Part shown: in pieces, positions 52,971 through 62,611 of the stretch | How positions within the stretch are numbered: position 1 is the stretch's first letter | How the letters are laid out: each line of letters begins with the position of its first letter | NCBI GenBank assembly: GCA_046318595.1 | Contig: JBKCTV010000015.1 | Span: forward strand, 1-64,000 | Reading direction: 5' to 3' | Source: DAITMV01 sp046318595 | GTDB taxonomy: Bacteria > Pseudomonadota > Gammaproteobacteria > Burkholderiales > Burkholderiaceae_B | Length of the DNA: 64,000 bases | Program-made: the position numbers and the translations under genes | The notes under the pieces: model-generated | Told to the model about the DNA's origin: nothing | What the model saw: the letters and a program-made list of their open reading frames with translations, nothing else | The model's database searches: none

Positions 52971-53513
52971 ATGAAATCGATCAACCTGACCAAACACATC
53001 ATTGCCGCAGCTTGCTGCATAGCTGCTTTTGGCGCCCAAGCCATGACCAAGGCCGAATACGATGCGGAACACGACAGGATCAAGTCCGAATACGAGATGA
53101 GCAAACGGAAATGTGATGCCCTGAAAGCCAACGCCAAGGACATCTGCGAGGCGGAAGCCAAAGGCGCCGAAAAAACCGCCAAAGCCAAAGCAAAATCGAC
53201 ATACAAACCGTCCCGCGAACATACCTATGACTATCACGTCGCGGTAGCCGAAGCCGAGCACAACATCGCCAAAGAGCGTTGCGACGAAAAAGCCGGCAAC
53301 GACAAAGACCTGTGCGTCAAAGAAGCCAAAGCGGCGTTGACATCGGCCAAAGCCGATGCGAAAACCGCAGAGAAAACTTCCGAGGCCAAAAAAGACGGCA
53401 TGGAAGAGAAACGCGACGCCAACTATGACGTCGCCAAAGAAAAATGTGACACCTTGGCCGGTGCAGCCAAAGACAAGTGCGTCGCGGATGCAAAAATCAC
53501 GTATCGCAAATAA
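52971..53513 (+). CDS. secreted protein with three cysteine-pair repeats
   Basis: This 180-residue protein has a signal peptide (AAACCIAAFGAQA) and a Lys/Ala/Glu-rich helical mature part. Three repeats carry a cysteine pair with identical 10-residue spacing: C48/C59, C104/C115 and C159/C170, each in a context (A)K-(E/R)-(K/R)-C-D-x6-7-KD-x-C. The repeat period is 55-56 residues. Disulfide-bonded helical hairpins are likely. Function is unknown. GAGGAAC lies six bases before the ATG. A strong terminator follows. Confidence 0.82.
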   Translation: MKSINLTKHIIAAACCIAAFGAQAMTKAEYDAEHDRIKSEYEMSKRKCDALKANAKDICEAEAKGAEKTAKAKAKSTYKPSREHTYDYHVAVAEAEHNIAKERCDEKAGNDKDLCVKEAKAALTSAKADAKTAEKTSEAKKDGMEEKRDANYDVAKEKCDTLAGAAKDKCVADAKITYRK

Positions 53514-53524
53514 CCCTTGCAGGA

Positions 53525-53550
53525 GAAACCCGCTGGGGCGGGTTTCTTAT
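53525..53550 (+). terminator. intrinsic terminator after the cysteine-repeat gene
   Basis: GAAACCCGC / GCGGGTTTC forms a perfect 9-bp stem with a TGGG loop, followed by TTAT. It starts 12 bases after the stop at 53513. Confidence 0.75.
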
Positions 53551-53627
53551 GGCCGTAGGAAAGCGGTGGCATGCAACCGTGGAAAGCTTATCCTCGTGGC
53601 GTACAGGCAAGTTTTACTTCTCTGACC

Positions 53628-55130
53628 CTACTCTTCGTGAAACGCTTCTTCGCGTTTTTTACGCAAGCTTGGGCTGAGCACTACGAATAGCGCCAGTACG
53701 GCCAATCCCAGCATTGCGGCGCTGATTGGCCGCTCAATAAAAGTCATCGGATCGCTGCGCGACAGCAGCAATGCCCGGCGCAGGTACTCTTCCATCATCG
53801 GACCGATAATGAACCCCAACAGCATAGGGGCAGGTTCACAGCCCAGCTTGGCGGATAAGTAACCGAACAGGCCGAACAACGCCATCAAGTAGATATCGAA
53901 TTCGCTGTTGTTCAAACTGAAAACGCCGATTGCACAAAACATGAGGATGGCAGGATACAGATAATGATAAGGAACCGTGATCATCCTGACCCATAGCCCG
54001 ATCATCGGCAGATTCAGAATCACCAAAAACAGATTACCGATCCACATCGACACAATTAGCCCCCAGAACAGCGCCGGCTGTTCGACCATCACCGCCGGTC
54101 CAGGCTGAATTCCTTGAATGATCATAGCGCCTATCATCAGGGCCATGACTGGATTCGATGGAATCCCGAGCGTCAACATCGGAATAAATGAAGTTTGGGC
54201 ACCAGCGTTGTTCGCTGATTCTGGGGCCGCAACGCCTTCAATTGCACCCTGCCCAAACTGCCGGGCGTTTTTCGATACCTTCTTTTCGATCGAATACGCA
54301 GCGAACGACGCCAGCATAGCGCCGCCGCCCGGCAAAATGCCCAGCGCCGAACCCAGTGCTGTACCCCGCAGCACGGGAGCCACAATGCGTTTGAGATCGT
54401 CCTTGGTCAACAACAAACCGGTCACTTTTTTCATGAGTAAGGTGCGGTTCTCCTCGTGTTCCAGGTTGCGAATGATCTCGCCCAGCCCGAACATACCCAT
54501 CGCCACCACGACGAAGTTAATACCATCGGCCATTTGTGGCAGATCGAAGGTATAACGTGCAGCTCCAGAGTTAACATCCGTGCCGACCAGCCCCAGCAAC
54601 AGCCCCAACACGACCATTCCCACCGCATTGAGCAGAGACCCGCTGGCGAGCACGACTGACGCCACCAACCCGAGCACCATCAGCGAAAAATACTCGGCCG
54701 GTCCGAATTTCAAAGCAAGGTCGGCCAAGGGGGGTGCAAACAGCGCAAGCAGCACAGTTGCTACGGTTCCGGCAAAGAAGGATGCCAGCGCGGCAGTTGC
54801 CAACGCTTTACCCGCATGGCCTTTACGCGCCATTTGATAACCGTCGATTGCTGTGACGACCGATGACGACTCGCCCGGCAGGTTAACCAAGATCGCAGTG
54901 GTAGAGCCTCCATACTGCGCCCCATAGTAAATCCCGGCAAGCATGATCAATGCCGCCACCGGCGGCAAGGTAAATGTTGCAGGCAACAACATCGCAATAG
55001 TCGCAACGGGCCCCAGGCCGGGCAGCACGCCCACCGCCGTTCCCAAAAATACGCCGATCAAGCAGTACAGCAAATTAGTCATGGTCAATGCCGTTTCCAG
55101 GCCCAGACCGAGGTTATTGAAAATTTCCAT
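53628..55130 (-). CDS. tctA: tripartite tricarboxylate transporter, large permease TctA
   Basis: This 500-residue inner-membrane permease has about twelve helices. TctA family signatures are GTAVGVLPGLGPVATIAMLLPATF, GIYYGAQYGGSTTAILVNLPGE and the second copy GTALGSALGILPGGGAMLASFAAY, the two inverted Pro/Gly signature loops. It imports di- or tricarboxylates with TctB and the Bug-type binding protein TctC. Third gene of the operon. Confidence 0.95.
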   Translation of the reverse strand: MEIFNNLGLGLETALTMTNLLYCLIGVFLGTAVGVLPGLGPVATIAMLLPATFTLPPVAALIMLAGIYYGAQYGGSTTAILVNLPGESSSVVTAIDGYQMARKGHAGKALATAALASFFAGTVATVLLALFAPPLADLALKFGPAEYFSLMVLGLVASVVLASGSLLNAVGMVVLGLLLGLVGTDVNSGAARYTFDLPQMADGINFVVVAMGMFGLGEIIRNLEHEENRTLLMKKVTGLLLTKDDLKRIVAPVLRGTALGSALGILPGGGAMLASFAAYSIEKKVSKNARQFGQGAIEGVAAPESANNAGAQTSFIPMLTLGIPSNPVMALMIGAMIIQGIQPGPAVMVEQPALFWGLIVSMWIGNLFLVILNLPMIGLWVRMITVPYHYLYPAILMFCAIGVFSLNNSEFDIYLMALFGLFGYLSAKLGCEPAPMLLGFIIGPMMEEYLRRALLLSRSDPMTFIERPISAAMLGLAVLALFVVLSPSLRKKREEAFHEE

Positions 55131-55147
55131 GAAATTTTTAGCTCACA

Positions 55148-55609
55148 TTACATGCCGAACCATGGACCAACCATGGCAATTGGCAAACCCAGCAACTTGA
55201 CGAAAACCAGTATGCTGAAAACAGTCAAACCGATGGCCAGCAGCAATACTCGTTTCCACGAAAAATTTGGACTGGCATACGCGCTGATGAAAATCAAAAC
55301 CATCACGGCAGCGATCAAACCGGCGCCGCGAATCAATATGCCAAACGACAAAATGGCCACCAAAACCAGTACGGTCTGCCGAATGGCCAAAGTGTCGATC
55401 GGTTTCCCTTCTCGGAAAAACGAGCGGGCGCCTGCAATCAGACCGATCAAGGCGAGGAGCGCACCCAATACGGTAGGAAAATATGCAGGCCCCATTTTGC
55501 CGGCGCTGCCCATCGGGTAATCCTGCCCGATGACGACGGCCGTTAAGCCGACGGCCAGAAAAATAAGCCCCGTATAAAAGTCTTGTGGATGACGAATCAT
55601 GGAAGACAC
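55148..55609 (-). CDS. tctB: tripartite tricarboxylate transporter, small permease TctB
   Basis: This 153-residue protein has four hydrophobic segments and the TctB-like start DFYTGLIFLAVGLTAVVIGQDYPMGSAGKMGPAYFPTVLGALLALIGL. It lies 17 bases before tctA and downstream of the binding-protein gene. Confidence 0.93.
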   Translation of the reverse strand: MSSMIRHPQDFYTGLIFLAVGLTAVVIGQDYPMGSAGKMGPAYFPTVLGALLALIGLIAGARSFFREGKPIDTLAIRQTVLVLVAILSFGILIRGAGLIAAVMVLIFISAYASPNFSWKRVLLLAIGLTVFSILVFVKLLGLPIAMVGPWFGM

Positions 55610-55702
55610 GATGCGCTCTTTCTTGAAAAAAAGGAAAGATTAGGCGTAGGCTTACAATGCACCGATGCATTGCAAACCATAACGCACTGGAAATGGACGA
55701 AA

Positions 55703-56677
55703 TCAGTCGGCGTAAATGCCGGCCTTCTTAATGATCGGCGCCCATTTGTCGATTTCGCTCTTCAAGTGGATGCGCAACCCATCGGGCGAAACCCGATTTT
55801 CGGCCACCGGCTCGGTGCCCAGATCAGCAAAGCGCTGCTTGACCGTAGGGTCTTTCAAAGCGAACTGCAAGGCGCTGCTCAGGCTGTCGACGATCGGCTT
55901 AGGGGTGCCTTTGGGTGCATAAACGCCATGCCAGACACCCACTTCGAAGCCCGGCAGGCCAGCCTCCGCAACCGTTGGCAGATTGCTCATAGAAGCCAGG
56001 CGCGCTTTGGTCGTCACCGCGTAGGCTTTGATTTTTTCGCCTTTGATCTGACTGGTGGTGTTGGTTGTTTGATCGCACATCATGTCAACCTGGCCGCCCA
56101 GTAAATCGTTCATCGCCGGGCCCGTGCCTTTATAGGGCACTGTTGTCAGGTCGGCTTCCAATGCCGTCATGAGTAACATGCCACACAGATGCGAAGCCGA
56201 ACCGATACCGGCATTCGCATAGGTAACCTTGTCCTTATTGGTTTTGACATATGTCAGCAGCTCTTTGAAGTCCTTGGCCGGAAAGTCCTTGCGCGCCACG
56301 ATCGTCATCGGAACATCTGTCACCAAACCAATGGGTTCGAAACTCTCGATCGGACTATACGTCAGCTTGCGATACAGGGCCGGTGCAGTGGCATGGCCGA
56401 TGTGGTGCAGCAGCACCGTATACCCATCTGGAGCGGATTTGGCAACGCGCGCAGCGCCAATCGTGCCCCCGGCACCACCAACGTTTTCAACAATGATCTG
56501 CTGTTTCAGCTTGGTGCTCATGGACTGCGCGATCAGACGCGCCACCGTATCGGTCGGTCCACCGGCGGCGAACGGTACGACCATCGTGATCGTTTTCGTC
56601 GGATACTCTTGTGCGTATGCACTTGTTGTTACCAGGGCGGTCATAGCAACGACCGACTGTATTAAAGTTTTTTTCAT
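55703..56677 (-). CDS. tctC: Bug-family (TctC) periplasmic substrate-binding protein
   Basis: This 324-residue protein has a signal peptide (cleavage at AYAQ) and the Bug signature YPTKTITMVVPFAAGGPTDTVARLIAQ, then VGGAGGTIGAARVAKSAPDGYTVL and YANAGIGSASHLCGML. It binds a carboxylate in the periplasm. ATG 56677 is chosen; ATG 56689 is also in frame. No tctDE two-component system is visible. The upstream gap to 56923 shows no clear operator. Confidence 0.94.
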   Translation of the reverse strand: MKKTLIQSVVAMTALVTTSAYAQEYPTKTITMVVPFAAGGPTDTVARLIAQSMSTKLKQQIIVENVGGAGGTIGAARVAKSAPDGYTVLLHHIGHATAPALYRKLTYSPIESFEPIGLVTDVPMTIVARKDFPAKDFKELLTYVKTNKDKVTYANAGIGSASHLCGMLLMTALEADLTTVPYKGTGPAMNDLLGGQVDMMCDQTTNTTSQIKGEKIKAYAVTTKARLASMSNLPTVAEAGLPGFEVGVWHGVYAPKGTPKPIVDSLSSALQFALKDPTVKQRFADLGTEPVAENRVSPDGLRIHLKSEIDKWAPIIKKAGIYAD

Positions 56678-56923
56678 GGTCTCGTTCATTTTTTATGATT
56701 AATCAAAAAACAGTCACGAAAAATCCAGTTTGCCCTCAACAAACCTATTCGTGTTAACCAGTATGGTCACGCCCGCGGCTTTTTACAATTGTGGAAAACC
56801 GCAGAAAAGCTCACTTGCGAGAGCGGCTGACAACATAACGGAGACATGAGAGGTTAGCCCCCCACCCGTTACAGCGATGACGTAACCTGGAGGTAGACCT
56901 TAATATCGAATCACCCCCCAACT

Positions 56924-57724
56924 ATGCCCGGTTCGACCATCGTGACTGCAATTCACCCCATCGTTTGCATCGGTTTAAGCAAAACATATAAGTCCGGACC
57001 AGCGTTCAAAGATTTGAGTTTCGCTGTGTCAATTGGCCGCACGTTGGCTTTGATCGGTCCGAATGGTGCGGGTAAGAGTTCGCTCATCAAATGTCTTCTT
57101 GGCCTGACCAAGTGCAGCACAGGCAGCGCTCATTTATTCGGTAAACCAGTCGATGACCCGGCAGCGCGCGCCGGGTTGGGCTATTTACCCGAACGTTTTG
57201 CGCCTCCTGCTTATGTGACGGGCCGCGAATACCTGCGGTATATCGTGCAGGCGTATGGCGAACGTTTCGACGAAGATCTCGCCCGGCACAAACTGGAACA
57301 GCTAAATTTCCCGTTGAACGCCATGCCACGTCTGACCGGCACGTATTCTAAAGGTATGAATCAGAAGCTGGGTTTGTGCAGTTTGTTACTTTCGAAATGC
57401 CGCCTGCTGATTCTGGACGAACCCATGAGCGGCCTCGACCCGGAAGCGCGTTATTTGTTACGCCAGCAGATCCAATCAAGCGTGGCGCTGGGCGTGACGG
57501 CACTCATCAGTACCCATGCATTAGAAGACATCGTTTATTTGGACGCTCAGGTCCTGGCGCTGCACCAGGGACGGCAGACTTATTTCGGCGACTATCAGCA
57601 GTTGCTGCGGCAGACCGGCACGCCCCACATCGAGGACGCCTACCTTGCGGTTTGTTCGCTGCTACCCCGGCAGGCAGCCGCTGCTGAACATCCCGCGCGC
57701 CGCGAGGTCGACTATGTATCTTGA
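56924..57724 (+). CDS. ABC transporter ATP-binding protein without adjacent permease
   Basis: This 266-residue ATPase has Walker A GPNGAGKS (45-52), a Q-loop region, the signature YSKGMNQKLGL in place of LSGGQ, Walker B LLILDEPMSGLDPEA and the switch His in STHALED. The degenerate signature is typical of ABC-2-type drug or polysaccharide exporters. No permease lies next to it. It overlaps mshM by 11 bases, so it may be co-transcribed with pilus genes; similar ATPases occur at the start of some msh loci. Confidence 0.88.
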   Translation: MPGSTIVTAIHPIVCIGLSKTYKSGPAFKDLSFAVSIGRTLALIGPNGAGKSSLIKCLLGLTKCSTGSAHLFGKPVDDPAARAGLGYLPERFAPPAYVTGREYLRYIVQAYGERFDEDLARHKLEQLNFPLNAMPRLTGTYSKGMNQKLGLCSLLLSKCRLLILDEPMSGLDPEARYLLRQQIQSSVALGVTALISTHALEDIVYLDAQVLALHQGRQTYFGDYQQLLRQTGTPHIEDAYLAVCSLLPRQAAAAEHPARREVDYVS

Positions 57725-59186
57725 GCATTTTCATTTGCGCGAACGCCCGTTTCTGATTACGCCGGACACGGATTTTTATTTTAATGGCAGCCAGCGTGAA
57801 GCCCTGCTGGATGCTTTATTTTATGCAGCGTTGCATGAAGACGGGATTGTCAAGGTGACCGGTGAGGTAGGCAGCGGCAAGACTATGCTGTGCCGGATGC
57901 TGATCAACCGCCTGCCAGCGGACATCCGACCGGTTTACTTATCGAACCCTTCGCTAGAGCGCAACGAATTGCTATACGCACTGGCAACCGAGCTGGGTAT
58001 CGCCATCGATGAGCGAGGCACCAATACGATCCTGCGAAGCATCGAAGAGCAACTGATCGAGATCTTTGCACAGGGGCAACGGGTACTGCTGATTGTCGAC
58101 GAGGCACACGCGATGCCGGTCGACTCTCTCGAAACGATTCGTCTGCTATCCAATCTGGAGTCTGATCGCAACCGGCTTTTGCGCATCATGTTGTACGGTC
58201 AAAAAGAACTGACCCGTGTTTTGCGATGCGACAGACTGCGGCCACTGCGCGAACGTGTGACCCAGCAGATCGAACTGCCGCCGCTGAGGCACAGCGATAT
58301 TGGCCAGTACATTACTTTCCGGATGAAAGTAGCCGGAATCGAAACCACGATTTTTTCCGATGCGAGCATACGCCTGATAGCCAAAGCCTCGCTGGGCCTG
58401 TTCAGACGCATCAATATTTTATGTGACAAGGCTTTGCTGGCCGCCTTTACCCAGGGCGCTACCCAGGTGGATGGCGCTACGGCGCGCCTTGCCATCCGCG
58501 ACGCCCGGTTTCAATCTTTGCGCCCCCTATGCGTTACCGACCTGATATCGAAAGCACGCTCCGGCGCAATCGTCGTGGCTATGTTTGCAGGCGGAATGTT
58601 TTCTCAGACGCTGTTAGCAAACCGCAACGACAGTATTCAGTCAGTGGGGCCCATGCCTGCCGGCGTCGTCCATACGACCGTGGCCCAGCAACCGGCTGCG
58701 CCTGTTAACACAGCACCCCGAACAGTAACGCCTACCCTGAAAACTGCGGCGACTCCGGTCGCGAACACACCCAAACCGCAACCCGTCCCGAGTCCGATCG
58801 CCATCAAGCCCGCGCGCGCAACTGAACCGATCGATCTAGCGGCGATGATCACCGAAACCGAGGCCTGGCTGGCTACCGCCAACCCCGATGATTTTGCGTT
58901 ACAACTGCTCTTCGTGCCAGCCGATAACAACGAAAAAACGATACAAGATTTCGTACAAAAAGCCTTGGCCTGGCGGGCTGCTAACGATATGACAAAATCA
59001 GAATCGAAAATTCGTGTCTACAAAGCTCAGCGTGGCGACACAACCTTCATTGGTGTCGTCGATGGCGCTTATGCGACTCAACTCGCCGCTCGGAATGCAC
59101 ACGCCAAAACAAACCAATACTTCCCTCAACCCGCCTTACAAACCCGAACGGTGCTCGGCTTGAAAAATGAAATCGCCAAAGGCTAA
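57714..59186 (+). CDS. mshM: MSHA biogenesis ATPase MshM (ExeA/GspA family)
   Basis: This 490-residue protein has an N-terminal AAA+ domain (Walker A GEVGSGKT at 50-57, Walker B VLLIVDEAH at 124-132) in the MshM/ExeA pattern MYLEHFHLRERPFLITPDTDFYFNGSQ. A membrane helix follows (about 283-300), then a Pro/Ala/Thr linker, and a C-terminal region like a peptidoglycan-interacting SPOR-type fold. It helps assemble the secretin across the wall. It overlaps the ABC ATPase upstream. Confidence 0.92.
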   Translation: MYLEHFHLRERPFLITPDTDFYFNGSQREALLDALFYAALHEDGIVKVTGEVGSGKTMLCRMLINRLPADIRPVYLSNPSLERNELLYALATELGIAIDERGTNTILRSIEEQLIEIFAQGQRVLLIVDEAHAMPVDSLETIRLLSNLESDRNRLLRIMLYGQKELTRVLRCDRLRPLRERVTQQIELPPLRHSDIGQYITFRMKVAGIETTIFSDASIRLIAKASLGLFRRINILCDKALLAAFTQGATQVDGATARLAIRDARFQSLRPLCVTDLISKARSGAIVVAMFAGGMFSQTLLANRNDSIQSVGPMPAGVVHTTVAQQPAAPVNTAPRTVTPTLKTAATPVANTPKPQPVPSPIAIKPARATEPIDLAAMITETEAWLATANPDDFALQLLFVPADNNEKTIQDFVQKALAWRAANDMTKSESKIRVYKAQRGDTTFIGVVDGAYATQLAARNAHAKTNQYFPQPALQTRTVLGLKNEIAKG

Positions 59187-59202
59187 GAGGATAATCAACT
59201 TT

Positions 59203-61128
59203 ATGAGTTGCTCACGCGCGCGCATGAGAGGGCAAGCCAGCTACATCGCCATCGTGCTTTGCCTAGCACAGCAGGGATGCTTTTCGCTGCCTAGCTTGCA
59301 AAAACAAACAATAGCTAAAAAATCGGCCGTCGATCAAGCACGCCATCTGTCGAATATCGTTCGCGAAACACCTGGGACAGTACCCAGCATCGCATCGTCG
59401 CCCACCTTACCGCCTTTACCACGCGCCGCTGAGCGGCAAGCAACCTACAGTGTGGTCGTCAATAACACCGATATCAACGCCTTGTTATTTGCGCTGGCAC
59501 GGGACGCCAAACTAAACATCGACGTTCATCCGGATGTCACGGGCAAGGTTACGCTCAACGCGATTGATCAGACCCTAACGCAAATCCTGAACCGCGTCTC
59601 AAAACAAGTCGACATGCACTACGAGCTGGAAAACGGTGTGCTCAACGTGACGCGCGACCTGCCTTTTCTGAAACAATACAAGGTCGACTACGTCAACATG
59701 TCGCGCGACGCAAACGCCAACGTTTCGGTCGCGACTCAAATCAGCTCTACTGGCCGTGGCGCTGGGGGCAGCTCCTCGGGATCGTCGGGCTCAGCCGGCT
59801 CGTCCAGCGGCGGGAATAACAACTCCTTGACTTCCATTTCCAGTCGTTCGAATAACCGTTTCTGGGAAACGCTCGTCAGCAACCTCCGCGATATTCTGCG
59901 CGAAAGCACTAAACCTGCGGCAGCCGACGGCACCGCCAAAGCGGCCACGCCAGCCGCTACAGGCGCCCCCGTTGCTGCCGGAGCAATCTCAGCAGCAGGC
60001 AGTACGGGCTCTACAGCGAGCCCGGCGGCGGCCAAGAGCGCCTCTGCTGGTGAGGCCTCGGCGGATAGCCATGAAGCAGTCACGGTGATTGCAAACCCAG
60101 AGACCGGCATGGTGTCAATACGCGCCACGCACCGGCAACACGAAAAAATACAGGAGTTTCTAGCTGGCATTATGCAGAGTGCGCGTCGCCAAGTGCTGAT
60201 CGAAGCATCCGTGGTCGAGGTTCAGCTGTCCAACGAATTTCAACAGGGTATCAACTGGCAATTGCTGAGTAACAGCGGTCGGGGCTTCCGACTGACCCAA
60301 CAGCCCAACGGCACCATGCCGCTGGGATCCGGTGTCGCCGCGAATTCCGGGCCGGGCGGTCTGGGATTCTCGTCCGGAACGCCTGGAGCATCACCCACGA
60401 CGGCCGGCTTTACCTCCGGTAACCCGGCGCCGCAGTCTCTCTTCACGCTGAGTTATCTGAATACTTCGTCGGCACTGGGCAACGTCGCCGCAGCCGTTTC
60501 TTTACTTGAGTCGTTTGGACGGGTCAAGGTGCTCTCCAGCCCGAAAATATCAGCGCTCAACAACCAAACTGCTTTACTCAAGGTGGTGGACAATAAGATT
60601 TATTTCACACTCGACGTGACCATCACGCCGGCCACAGCGAGCAGCGCGCCCATCGTTAGCTACAACTCGACCGTGAACACCGTGCCGATCGGTTTCGTCA
60701 TGAGCGTCACGCCGCAAATCAACGAAAACGGCGTGGTTACTCTCAATATGCGACCGACCATTTCCCGCATCATTGGTTATGTGCTGGACCCCAGCCCCGC
60801 CTTGGCACAGGCCGGCGTCAGCTCGCGGGTTCCCGAGATTCAGACCCGCGAAATGGAGTCCATCATGCAGGTTGCTTCGGGCCAAATCGCGGTCATGGGT
60901 GGATTGATTCAGGACTCGGAGGACAACGAGGAAGACACGGTGCCGGGCATGAGCGACATGCCTGTGATCGGCAACCTGTTCAAATACAAAAGCAAACTAA
61001 GCAAAAAAAGCGAACTGGTCATTTTCATTCGTCCGATGGTGATTCGCAGCGGTGGCATGGACGGGGACCTGGCCGCCTATAAACAATTTTTGCCAAAGGA
61101 AGAGTTCTTTGACGCGGTCAGGCCATGA
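59203..61128 (+). CDS. mshL: MSHA-type secretin MshL
   Basis: This 641-residue outer-membrane secretin has a possible lipoprotein signal (CLAQQGC, Cys26), an STN-like domain (NNTDINALLFALARDAKLNIDVHPDVTGKVTLNAIDQTL), a Gly/Ser-rich low-complexity stretch and the secretin core (VLIEASVVEVQLSNEFQQGINW; SSPKISALNNQTALLKVVDN; MGGLIQDSEDNEEDTVPGMSDMPVIGNLF). ATG 59203 follows AGAGGA; ATG 59167, which overlaps mshM, is possible. It forms the channel for the pilus. Confidence 0.93.
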   Translation: MSCSRARMRGQASYIAIVLCLAQQGCFSLPSLQKQTIAKKSAVDQARHLSNIVRETPGTVPSIASSPTLPPLPRAAERQATYSVVVNNTDINALLFALARDAKLNIDVHPDVTGKVTLNAIDQTLTQILNRVSKQVDMHYELENGVLNVTRDLPFLKQYKVDYVNMSRDANANVSVATQISSTGRGAGGSSSGSSGSAGSSSGGNNNSLTSISSRSNNRFWETLVSNLRDILRESTKPAAADGTAKAATPAATGAPVAAGAISAAGSTGSTASPAAAKSASAGEASADSHEAVTVIANPETGMVSIRATHRQHEKIQEFLAGIMQSARRQVLIEASVVEVQLSNEFQQGINWQLLSNSGRGFRLTQQPNGTMPLGSGVAANSGPGGLGFSSGTPGASPTTAGFTSGNPAPQSLFTLSYLNTSSALGNVAAAVSLLESFGRVKVLSSPKISALNNQTALLKVVDNKIYFTLDVTITPATASSAPIVSYNSTVNTVPIGFVMSVTPQINENGVVTLNMRPTISRIIGYVLDPSPALAQAGVSSRVPEIQTREMESIMQVASGQIAVMGGLIQDSEDNEEDTVPGMSDMPVIGNLFKYKSKLSKKSELVIFIRPMVIRSGGMDGDLAAYKQFLPKEEFFDAVRP

Positions 61129-61162
61129 GTATGGTGCAAGCTAGGAAACCAGGAGAGCGATC

Positions 61163-62611
61163 ATGAGTTTGCTGCTGGCGGCAATCGATCGCGCCGAAAA
61201 GAACCGGGCCGTCGATAAGCAGACAACGATTGGCACAGACTCGACGCTGACCCTTGCTACGGAAACGACTGCGCCGAGCGCGTTGCCGCAAACAGCAGGG
61301 TCGACCGTTGCGGCGCTGGAATTGCAGATCGAAAGCCTCATCGGCGGAACCGAGGTTCACGATGGTGTATCTACGGCGCCCGCGTCTCCAAGTATTATTG
61401 GGGCGATTGACGAACATCTGGCGGCTCCGGCACTTGCTCATCCAGCAAGCGCCGCGTCGGCGTCTCGGTCGGCCACGGCACAGCCCTCCGGTACGCCTGC
61501 CAAACCTACTACGAAAACTGCTGATGTCGGACAGGCGAAGGCCATGTTCGCCGTCAAACCCAAGCGTTCTATGGCGCGCTTCGCTATATACGGCGGCCTG
61601 TCAGTAGCCGTGATCGGGGTTGCGGCGTGGAACGTATTCATGTCCAGCCCGCAGCGGCCCCCGCCGAGCTCACAAGCTGCGCATAATATGCACGGAACCC
61701 CAGTTGCAAGCACGCCAGCCCCTGCCCCGCTGACGACTAATTCCCCTACAGCCGTCGCACCCGTGGCAATCGACCAAACCGCAGTCGCGGCGCCGGCTAG
61801 CGCGGCCACGCCCAACTCCCCGACGCAGCCCTATTTCCCCGCGTCACCGCCCATCTCTATTCTTTTACCGCCGCTACCAGACGCCACACCGACCGATTCC
61901 GGCGGGCAGCGCGGCAAACCAGCACCGGCTAGCGTCGCCCGGGCAGAGCCTGCCGCTAAAGACAGTCCTGGGGAGCCGATTCTCCAGATCAAGCGCAATG
62001 ATAAGGCGGGGCAATCCCAGCCCTTGGAATACTTGAATAAAGCCTATAAAGCTCTGCAACAACGGCAATGGGAACCGGCAACGACGGCTTATCAGCAGGC
62101 TTTGAAAGAGGACAGTCGCAATGCCGACGCCTGGCTGGGGCTGGCCCACATTGCACAGGCTCAGGGTAAGCCCGATTTGGCCAAACAGCATCTGAGCAAA
62201 GCCCTGCTATACAACCCTGGCGACTCTGCCATTCAGGCAATCGCGATGCAATTGCATCAGGCCGAGCCGACTCAGATCGAGGCCAAGTTGCTAGCGTTAT
62301 CGGTTAGTGAGTCCGACAAAGCAGGCTGGCACGCGGCACTGGGCCAGTTTTACGCGCAGCAGCAACGCTGGAACGATGCTCAGCTCGCGTTTTTCAACGC
62401 CTTGAGCAGGTCTCCAGACACCGCCGAATATGCCTACAACCTGGCCATCAGCCTCGAACACATTCAGCAAGCGCGTGCCGCCCTACGCTACTATGCGCAA
62501 GCAGTCGAGCTGGCGCGCACCCAGCCCAGGCAAAACATCGGTTTCGACCTGCAGTCGGCCGAACGGCGGATCGCGCAGCTGTCCACCACGAACGGAGACA
62601 CGGAACCATGA
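61163..62611 (+). CDS. mshN: MshN-like TPR protein of the MSHA locus
   Basis: This 482-residue protein has a short cytoplasmic N-terminus, a single membrane helix (about 140-155: FAIYGGLSVAVIGVAAWNVF), a Pro/Ala-rich periplasmic linker and C-terminal TPR repeats (YKALQQRQWEPATTAYQQALKEDSRNADAWLGLAHIAQAQGKPDLAKQHLSKALLYNPGDSAI). It starts 34 bases after mshL, and its stop overlaps mshE (ATGA). Confidence 0.9.
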   Translation: MSLLLAAIDRAEKNRAVDKQTTIGTDSTLTLATETTAPSALPQTAGSTVAALELQIESLIGGTEVHDGVSTAPASPSIIGAIDEHLAAPALAHPASAASASRSATAQPSGTPAKPTTKTADVGQAKAMFAVKPKRSMARFAIYGGLSVAVIGVAAWNVFMSSPQRPPPSSQAAHNMHGTPVASTPAPAPLTTNSPTAVAPVAIDQTAVAAPASAATPNSPTQPYFPASPPISILLPPLPDATPTDSGGQRGKPAPASVARAEPAAKDSPGEPILQIKRNDKAGQSQPLEYLNKAYKALQQRQWEPATTAYQQALKEDSRNADAWLGLAHIAQAQGKPDLAKQHLSKALLYNPGDSAIQAIAMQLHQAEPTQIEAKLLALSVSESDKAGWHAALGQFYAQQQRWNDAQLAFFNALSRSPDTAEYAYNLAISLEHIQQARAALRYYAQAVELARTQPRQNIGFDLQSAERRIAQLSTTNGDTEP

